Positions 7,893 to 12,509 of a DNA stretch of 12,509 nucleotides are shown here, in pieces. The first letter of the stretch is position 1. Every line of letters begins with the position of its first letter. This DNA is from Desulfuromonadaceae bacterium (GTDB taxonomy: Bacteria; Desulfobacterota; Desulfuromonadia; Desulfuromonadales; Geopsychrobacteraceae): the NCBI GenBank assembly GCA_030639985.1, contig DAOWKG010000184.1:1-12509 (forward strand), given 5' to 3'. A model generated the notes under the pieces. It was not told where the DNA came from. It searched no databases and worked only from the letters and a program-made list of their open reading frames with translations. The translations under genes and the position numbers were made by a program.

Positions 7893-8582
7893 TTACACCA
7901 GCCACATCAGCAAAAATGACATGCCAAAAGAGGCACAAAACAATGTAATTGCCCTGCTTACATTTATAGTTCCAAGAATAACTGCTATTCCGACTAATGG
8001 TAGCGCCAACTGCACCCAACTTGATGAATAACTAAGTGGCTGCTGAACCAATGGCAGCAACAACGGCACAAGCAACAGCCCTCCGGTCATAATAGTGGCA
8101 TAAGTCACTATTGCAGCGAGAGAAAAGCTACCTAACCCACGCAAATGTTGTAATTCGGCCCGCAGCAATGAACCACGCTCAAGAGCATCATCAACCTGTT
8201 TTGCTAAACGGACATTATGTTGTCTGGCAAAGTGATCAAAATATTGACCAACCTTCCCCAAGAGAACCGCAACCAACAGGCATAGCAAGATCAATTCGAT
8301 GCCAGAGGTGTCTAAACGTTGTGCCAGGATAATGGCCAATGCACTACTGCCAATTGCAACCTGAGTATCGTCCGGCGGCACCGCCGCACCAACTGGTAAC
8401 CGCGCCAGCCACAGCAATTCAACCATCACCCCGATCTGCAATCCGACCAACGGCTCCCCGAGCAAAAATGCCGTCAATGGTGCTGCAACAATCGGGCGGG
8501 AAACCATTACCTGCAAGATAGCCACCCGATCCAACCCGCACATCAGTGCGATCAATGCTCCTATGGTCAGACCGCTAATCAT
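7893..8582 (-). CDS. PTS mannose/fructose/sorbose family component IIC (short, divergent)
   Basis: EIIC is the polytopic subunit that, with EIID, carries the substrate across the inner membrane. The 229-residue protein is almost wholly hydrophobic, with about six or more membrane segments. It shows the family stretch RPIVAAPLTAFLLGEPLVGL, then VELLWLARLPVGAAVPPDD, corresponding to the conserved E and VPPD-type region of ManY. It is shorter than typical family members (about 260). A polar loop (about 118-147, AKQVDDALERGSLLRAELQH) lies between the hydrophobic halves. The ATG at 8582 overlaps the EIIB stop (TGATG) and is preceded by GGAAGGA, so it is preferred to the TTG one codon earlier. The family call is supported by both sequence and the EIIB/EIID neighbours. 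Confidence 0.9.
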   Translation of the reverse strand: MISGLTIGALIALMCGLDRVAILQVMVSRPIVAAPLTAFLLGEPLVGLQIGVMVELLWLARLPVGAAVPPDDTQVAIGSSALAIILAQRLDTSGIELILLCLLVAVLLGKVGQYFDHFARQHNVRLAKQVDDALERGSLLRAELQHLRGLGSFSLAAIVTYATIMTGGLLLVPLLLPLVQQPLSYSSSWVQLALPLVGIAVILGTINVSRAITLFCASFGMSFLLMWLV

Positions 8583-9076
8583 CAATTCCTTCCTTTTACC
8601 ACCGGAATTAATTTACGCCACGACCGCTCTCCATCGGCAGGGATACAACGTGACGTTATCTTTATCCCGGCTCGGTCGAGCAATTCTAAATCGGCTAAGT
8701 CGGTGGTATCAAGAAACAGGGTACAACTGAGTTGAGCCTGCCATTTATCGGCATGTAAATTACCCAAGTTAAGCTGCTTATATTCTAAACCAGCACGATA
8801 AGCTCGGACAGCATCGGCGGGGGTACCAAACAGCAACATGGTTCTGCATTTATCAAGTTGTGATGATTTCAGTAGCGCCACAGAATCGACGACGGTCCCA
8901 ATTTCGACCCGCATTCTACTAGGTACCGAAGCTTGCATCATCATTTTCTTCAGTTGGTTCCCGGCAATGGCATCATTTGCAACGACAATACAGTCGGCCT
9001 TTACAAAAGGAACCCACGTTTCCAGAACCTGACCATGGATTAAGCGATTATCGATACGAGTCAAAACAAGATTCAT
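8582..9076 (-). CDS. PTS mannose/fructose/sorbose family component IIB
   Basis: EIIB takes phosphate from EIIA on a histidine and gives it to the incoming sugar. The 164-residue cytoplasmic protein has the signature RIDNRLIHGQV at 7-17, placing the phospho-acceptor at His14, and matches the usual length (about 160). The segment DCIVVANDAIAGNQLKKMMM (28-47) is also typical. It starts 16 bp after the EIIA stop with only a weak ribosome binding site, and its TGA overlaps the EIIC start by one base. Sequence alone does not distinguish mannose, fructose, sorbose or other substrates in this family. Confidence 0.95.
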   Translation of the reverse strand: MNLVLTRIDNRLIHGQVLETWVPFVKADCIVVANDAIAGNQLKKMMMQASVPSRMRVEIGTVVDSVALLKSSQLDKCRTMLLFGTPADAVRAYRAGLEYKQLNLGNLHADKWQAQLSCTLFLDTTDLADLELLDRAGIKITSRCIPADGERSWRKLIPVVKGRN

Positions 9077-9092
9077 CTACGTAAACTGCTTT

Positions 9093-9500
9093 CTATAAAA
9101 CCGTGCCTAACAATTCGGCTGGACGCATAATTGCATTTTTACCATACTCTTTCAGTAACGCCGCCAACCCACCCAGATCATTGTTGGATCTGGCACCAAT
9201 ACTTTTAATCAACATCGGCAGGTTGACCCCGGCAAGTATTTCAACTACATCCGGGCAAAGAAATTCGGCACTTATATTCGTCGGTGTGCCGCCAAACAAA
9301 TCGGTCAGAATCAACACCCCATCGCCATCCGCTCCGACCCGGTGAACAACCTGCTGCAACTTTTCCTTAGCAACATCGACAGACATGCCACGATCAATAC
9401 TGACAGTTCCTACCAGCTGTGTTGGCCCAAGTATCAATTCTGCCGCATGCAGCAGTTCTCGAGCCAACCCGGCATGCGTTACCACAACTATACCGATCAT
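9093..9500 (-). CDS. PTS mannose/fructose/sorbose family component IIA
   Basis: EIIA-Man accepts phosphate from HPr and hands it to EIIB. The 135-residue single-domain protein begins with IGIVVVTHAGLARELL, giving the phospho-acceptor His9. It also has the family motif LTDLFGGTPTN (66-76) near the active site. In E. coli EIIA is fused to EIIB as ManX; here they are separate genes, as in many other bacteria. It starts three bases after the rapZ stop, so it is almost certainly translated from the same mRNA. This EIIA and the EIIA-Ntr encoded upstream would compete for the same HPr. Confidence 0.96.
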   Translation of the reverse strand: MIGIVVVTHAGLARELLHAAELILGPTQLVGTVSIDRGMSVDVAKEKLQQVVHRVGADGDGVLILTDLFGGTPTNISAEFLCPDVVEILAGVNLPMLIKSIGARSNNDLGGLAALLKEYGKNAIMRPAELLGTVL

Positions 9501-9503
9501 CCA

Positions 9504-10364
9504 CTAACCCTTATCAATGTCACGATGGTTTTTCCGCAATACAACTTTCGCTTCCGGAAAACTTTTATACAAATCTTCAACAATTGAGACACTTCGGTGT
9601 CTACCACCGGTGCAACCGATAGCGACGGTCAAATAACTTTTCCCCTCGGCTTGATAATGGGGCAATAAAAAACCCAATAAGTGATCAAGGTGCTGGCGGA
9701 ATTCACGACAGGCGGGCTGCGATAAAACAAATTGGCGCAACTTTGGAACCAAACCAGTCAGCGGCCGTAACTCATCAATATAATGAGGATTAGAAAGAAA
9801 CCGCACATCAAAAACCAAATCGGCTGCTGGCGGGAGGCCAAAGCGGTAACCAAATGATTCGAGATTCACAATAAGGGGGGACTGGTGCTTATCGCCAATC
9901 AAATCAAGCATTAAATCCCGCAACAAGCGAGAATTCAGATTGCTGCTATCAACAATCCGGGTTGCGATATCACGCAACACATGCAGCTGCCGACGCTCCC
10001 TCGTTATCCCACTTTGCACCGTATCATCAGCTGCCAGGGGATGAGAACGTCTGGTTTCTGAGTAACGCCGTTGCAAAACCTCATCTGCCGCTTCAAAAAA
10101 GAGAATTTCGAGCTGGTAACCTTCCTTCTTAAGCTGCGCAAAAATTTCTTTGTAGTCAGTTAAGAAACCACGGTTACGGACATCGACAACAACGGCAACT
10201 CCGGCATCGGGACTTAACCCCTCTCCGACACGTTGCATAAAATCGGGCAACATAACCAATGGCAGATTATCGACTACAAAAAAACCTTGATCCTCCAATA
10301 ACCGAGCAGCGGTACTTTTACCCGACCCAGACAGGCCGGTAATAATCAACAACTGACGCTTCAT
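9504..10364 (-). CDS. rapZ: RapZ/YvcJ family nucleotide-binding regulator
   Basis: The 286-residue protein has the Walker A motif GLSGSGKST at 10-18 and the family blocks VDNLP (31-35), VDVRNRGF (60-67), FGYRFGLPPAADLVFDVRF (171-189) and GCTGGRHRSVSIVE (250-263). In E. coli RapZ is an adaptor that delivers the small RNA GlmZ to RNase E, controlling glucosamine-6-phosphate synthase. In Bacillus the homologue YvcJ hydrolyses GTP. Which role applies here is unknown. The C-terminal tail is basic (VVLRKNHRD), consistent with RNA contact, but lacks the longer basic end of the E. coli protein. The ATG overlaps the hprK stop by four bases (ATGA). The hprK-rapZ linkage is common and supports a PTS connection. 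Confidence 0.95.
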   Translation of the reverse strand: MKRQLLIITGLSGSGKSTAARLLEDQGFFVVDNLPLVMLPDFMQRVGEGLSPDAGVAVVVDVRNRGFLTDYKEIFAQLKKEGYQLEILFFEAADEVLQRRYSETRRSHPLAADDTVQSGITRERRQLHVLRDIATRIVDSSNLNSRLLRDLMLDLIGDKHQSPLIVNLESFGYRFGLPPAADLVFDVRFLSNPHYIDELRPLTGLVPKLRQFVLSQPACREFRQHLDHLLGFLLPHYQAEGKSYLTVAIGCTGGRHRSVSIVEDLYKSFPEAKVVLRKNHRDIDKG

Positions 10365-11335
10365 TCGAGATTTTCACCAATAATAGAGTGAGAGTGCAAA
10401 TGAGCCGCTGCCGCCATCCGTTTTTCCAGCAACTCCTGAAATTCTCGAGCACTATGATAACCCATCTCTTTCAGCAACTGATTGCGAGCGGCAACCTCAA
10501 CAATGGTGCTGATATTTCGACCAGGGGCAATCGGTATTCTCGCAAATGGAAGCTCAACACCGTGGATATTATAGGTATGGTCTTCCAATCCAAGGCGGTC
10601 ATACTCCTTGCCCTGTTCCCAGGGCACCATCTCGATAACCAAATCGATCTTTTTACGCTCCCGGATTGCGGCGACCCCAAACAAGTGTTTAATATTAAGG
10701 ATCCCCAACCCGCGAATTTCCATATGATAATGGAGCAGATCCATACCTTCACCAAAAATAACCGACGGCAGCTTAAACCGTACCTTGATAATATCATCGG
10801 CAACCAGACGATATCCCCGTAAAATCAGCTCCAAGGCACATTCACTCTTACCTACACCGCTCTTCCCCTGAAGCAACACTCCAACACCAAGAATATCCAT
10901 CAGCACGCCATGCAAAGTTGATGTCGGCAGTAGGCGTTCTTCAAGAAAACGGGTCAGCAGGGCAATAAAATTCGAACTCATGTGCTTAGTTCGTAACAGG
11001 GGAGTGTTACCCGCGTCTGTCAATTCTATCAGATAGTCTGGGGCAGGTTGATTTTTGGTGATGATCAGACAAGAAATGTTGTGACTACAGAGTTCCCTGA
11101 CCTTCTTGATCGCTTCTGTACGAGAGATCGAGTGCAAGTAATTTAATTCTGTGGAACCTATTATTTGCACCCGATCAGGATGTAAACTATCAACATAACC
11201 GGCCAGAGCCAGCCCAGGTTTTTGTATCCTTGGTACCGAAACACCCCCCGCTAGGCCACCGGAACCGGACAATAATTCTAAATCTAGACCTGCTTCTTTT
11301 TCGTCAAGAATTTCCTGGATGGTAAGTTTTGGCAT
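10361..11335 (-). CDS. hprK: HPr kinase/phosphorylase
   Basis: HprK phosphorylates HPr on Ser46 with ATP or pyrophosphate and reverses the reaction by phosphorolysis, setting how much HPr is free for the PTS. At 324 residues it is full length (usually 310-330). The N-terminal domain runs to about 130. The C-terminal kinase domain has His142, Walker A GKSGVGKS (157-164), VADD (178-181), the signature EIRGLGILNIKHLFG (206-220) and PGRN (271-274), so all recognisable catalytic elements are present. The ribosome binding site is weak (TTAGG), and a small inverted repeat (CCACTG/CAGTGG, 11355-11373) lies just upstream. It follows ptsN by 52 bp and overlaps rapZ by four bases. Confidence 0.97.
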   Translation of the reverse strand: MPKLTIQEILDEKEAGLDLELLSGSGGLAGGVSVPRIQKPGLALAGYVDSLHPDRVQIIGSTELNYLHSISRTEAIKKVRELCSHNISCLIITKNQPAPDYLIELTDAGNTPLLRTKHMSSNFIALLTRFLEERLLPTSTLHGVLMDILGVGVLLQGKSGVGKSECALELILRGYRLVADDIIKVRFKLPSVIFGEGMDLLHYHMEIRGLGILNIKHLFGVAAIRERKKIDLVIEMVPWEQGKEYDRLGLEDHTYNIHGVELPFARIPIAPGRNISTIVEVAARNQLLKEMGYHSAREFQELLEKRMAAAAHLHSHSIIGENLE

Positions 11336-11387
11336 AACATCAAAGCCTAATCAGCCACTGCAGCTACCAGTGGTAGAAAAATCAAGC

Positions 11388-11843
11388 TTATCCTTCCTCA
11401 TCAAGGATAACCTGATAGATAGCTTGCTGGTCAGGAGCATCAAGTAGTTTCTTTCTGACCACCGCATCTTTTAATAGTTTGGAAATTCGAGCCAAGGTTT
11501 TTAAATGAACCCCGACAGATTCCTCAGGTGCAATCAAGAGGAAAAACAGATATGCTGGTTGCCCATCCATCGATTCAAAATCGACCCCAGAAGAACTCCG
11601 TCCAAAAACTAATTTCAGTTCAGGCATACCGGCCAGTTTACCGTGAGGAATTGCTACGCCATCACCGATGCCAGTGCTGCCGAGTTTTTCCCGTTCTTGC
11701 AAAACCGCAATAACCTCATCCCGGTCAAGGGACGGGTCACAGGAAATCAAGGAGTCGGTCAGTTCTGCGAGGGCTGTTCCTTTGTCCTTAGCCTGCAGAT
11801 CAGCGACAATAGCTTCGGGGTCTAACAGTTCAGATATTTTCAT
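11388..11843 (-). CDS. ptsN: PTS IIA-like nitrogen-regulatory protein (EIIA-Ntr)
   Basis: EIIA-Ntr is a regulatory, non-transport PTS phospho-acceptor. In other proteobacteria it influences potassium transport, sigma54-linked and stress functions. The 151-residue protein has the PTS_EIIA type-2 fold signature: LGSTGIGDGVAIPHGK, giving phospho-acceptor His67, with FFLLIAPEESVGVHLKTLA downstream. The chosen ATG 11843 gives the common MKISELLDPE N-terminus; a GTG two codons upstream (11849) cannot be excluded, and neither has a strong Shine-Dalgarno. It lies between hpf and hprK, the usual order after rpoN in proteobacteria. No PtsP or NPr is present, so phosphate presumably comes from the HPr encoded downstream. 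Confidence 0.96.
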   Translation of the reverse strand: MKISELLDPEAIVADLQAKDKGTALAELTDSLISCDPSLDRDEVIAVLQEREKLGSTGIGDGVAIPHGKLAGMPELKLVFGRSSSGVDFESMDGQPAYLFFLLIAPEESVGVHLKTLARISKLLKDAVVRKKLLDAPDQQAIYQVILDEEG

Positions 11844-11875
11844 AATCACAATCTTATTTAGTCAGAAGTAAATAC

Positions 11876-11912
11876 AACAGGGACTTTCCGCTTACGCTGA
11901 AAAGTCCCTGTT
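11876..11912 (-). terminator. 12-bp stem-loop between hpf and ptsN
   Basis: AACAGGGACTTT (11876-11887) pairs perfectly with AAAGTCCCTGTT (11901-11912) around a 13-base loop. The stem lies 9 bp after the hpf stop and about 30 bp before the ptsN start. Read on the minus strand, the stem is followed by GTATTTACTTC, a modest T-rich tail, so it may be a weak Rho-independent terminator or attenuator. A processing or mRNA-stabilising hairpin that lets hpf be made in excess of the PTS genes is the alternative. No clear promoter for ptsN was found in the remaining bases. Confidence 0.5.
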
Positions 11913-11921
11913 CACAAGTAG

Positions 11922-12470
11922 CTAACTTCCCTGAGGAACGATTAAACCGTAGTTGCCATCTTTGCGCCGATAAACAACATTCATCTCTCCAGAACGATCA
12001 TCGGTAAAAGCGAGAAATTCTTTTTGTAGCAGATCCATTTGCATTACTGCCTCTTCGACCGACATCGGTTTAACAAAAAATGAATGGCTCTTGACAATTT
12101 CAGGTTCCTCACTCCCGCCATCTACACTTGCTGCTGAAAATACCGTCTTTTCCAGTCGCCGCTGAATCCCTTCACCACCCTTATGTTTCTTCAATTTATC
12201 TTTATAACGCTTCAGCTGCCGCTCAATTTTATCGACCATTAAATCGATAGCAGCATACATATCTTCTTTAGTTTCAGTACTCTTCATGGTCAGCCCTTTG
12301 GCCACCATGACAACTTCGGCACGATGATTAATTTTTTTCTGCACCGATAAAACTACCTGGGCATCGATAGGCTCATCAATGTATTTTTTGACCCGGGCTA
12401 GCTTCTCTTCCACATAACTACGAATAGCATCACTACTCTCCATGTGACGGAAGGTAACGGTAATTTGCAT
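11922..12470 (-). CDS. hpf: Long-form ribosome hibernation promoting factor
   Basis: HPF binds the 30S subunit and, in its long form, dimerises ribosomes into inactive 100S particles in stationary phase or starvation. The 182-residue protein has the N-terminal ribosome-binding domain (about 1-98, beginning MQITVTFRHMESSDAIRSYV and ending in a lysine-rich segment around 87-97). A variable linker follows, then the C-terminal dimerisation domain (about 125-182: IVKSHSFFVKPMSVEEAVMQ, then FTDDRSGEMNVVYRRKDGNY). The ATG at 12470 is fixed by a near-perfect Shine-Dalgarno (AAAGGAGGT, 12477-12485) six bases upstream. In related genomes rpoN often precedes it, but the 15 bases left in the window cannot show this. 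Confidence 0.97.
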   Translation of the reverse strand: MQITVTFRHMESSDAIRSYVEEKLARVKKYIDEPIDAQVVLSVQKKINHRAEVVMVAKGLTMKSTETKEDMYAAIDLMVDKIERQLKRYKDKLKKHKGGEGIQRRLEKTVFSAASVDGGSEEPEIVKSHSFFVKPMSVEEAVMQMDLLQKEFLAFTDDRSGEMNVVYRRKDGNYGLIVPQGS

Positions 12471-12476
12471 AAATGA

Positions 12477-12485
12477 ACCTCCTTT
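12477..12485 (-). promoter_or_regulatory. Strong Shine-Dalgarno site of hpf
   Basis: Read on the minus strand the bases are AAAGGAGGT, almost fully complementary to the 3' end of 16S rRNA, with six bases before the ATG at 12470. This is by far the best ribosome binding site of the minus-strand array and excludes the upstream in-frame TTG at 12494 as start. It suggests hpf is translated more strongly than ptsN and hprK, whose sites are weak. Confidence 0.85.
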
Positions 12486-12509
12486 ATTCAACAAGCCCCA
12501 GCATGGAAC

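Noticed and set aside
7891..8019. Possible 43-residue N-terminal extension of EIID
   Set aside because: It lies inside the EIIC 3' end in another frame and shows no EIID-like sequence; ATG 7890 directly follows the EIIC stop.
11355..11373. CCACTG/CAGTGG inverted repeat upstream of hprK as an operator
   Set aside because: Six-base arms are short enough to occur by chance, and no second site or conservation evidence is visible.
12495..12509. End of rpoN upstream of hpf
   Set aside because: This gene order is common in proteobacteria, but 15 bases give no recognisable RpoN C-terminus.

Overview
This window looks like chromosome from a delta-proteobacterial lineage, most likely Desulfuromonadales (Geobacter/Pelobacter/Desulfuromonas-like), with GC content in the mid-40s judged by eye. 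The assignment is inference. It rests on the gene order hpf-ptsN-hprK-rapZ followed by mannose-family PTS genes, HPr and enzyme I, on an HPr that keeps both His15 and Ser46 alongside an HPr kinase/phosphorylase, and on the REC-PAS-GGDEF-EAL and HDOD signalling proteins. I see no insertion sequence, prophage, CRISPR array, tRNA or rRNA.

Left part, plus strand (1-3774): the 3' end of an HDOD-domain protein; a gap of about 380 bp holding an imperfect inverted repeat and a candidate sigma70 promoter; a 728-residue response regulator (REC-coiled coil-PAS-GGDEF-EAL) with all recognisable cyclic-di-GMP synthesis and hydrolysis residues; and a cytoplasmic cyclophilin-type prolyl isomerase. A perfect 12-bp GC-rich hairpin lies between this block and the convergent block that follows.

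Right part, minus strand (12470 down to 3851): a ten-gene, tightly packed array. In transcription order it is hpf (long ribosome-hibernation factor), ptsN (EIIA-Ntr), hprK, rapZ, mannose-family EIIA, EIIB, EIIC and EIID, ptsH (HPr), ptsI (enzyme I), then metK (S-adenosylmethionine synthetase). From hprK to ptsI the genes overlap or lie at most 16 bp apart (ATGA, TGATG and TAATG junctions), which implies one translationally coupled transcript. A 12-bp stem-loop separates hpf from ptsN.

Functionally this is a self-contained phosphorelay. Enzyme I takes phosphate from PEP and passes it to HPr His15. HPr can then serve EIIA-Man, leading to EIIB and the EIIC/EIID membrane pair, or EIIA-Ntr. HprK can phosphorylate HPr on Ser46 and damp the relay. 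RapZ is an RNA- or nucleotide-binding regulator. No sugar-catabolic enzyme is encoded nearby, so the transported substrate cannot be read from the window and a mainly regulatory role is possible. Nothing here is a clearly new system. The points most worth a second look are the complete PTS without a substrate pathway, the short divergent EIIC, metK at the operon end, and the two intergenic repeat structures.
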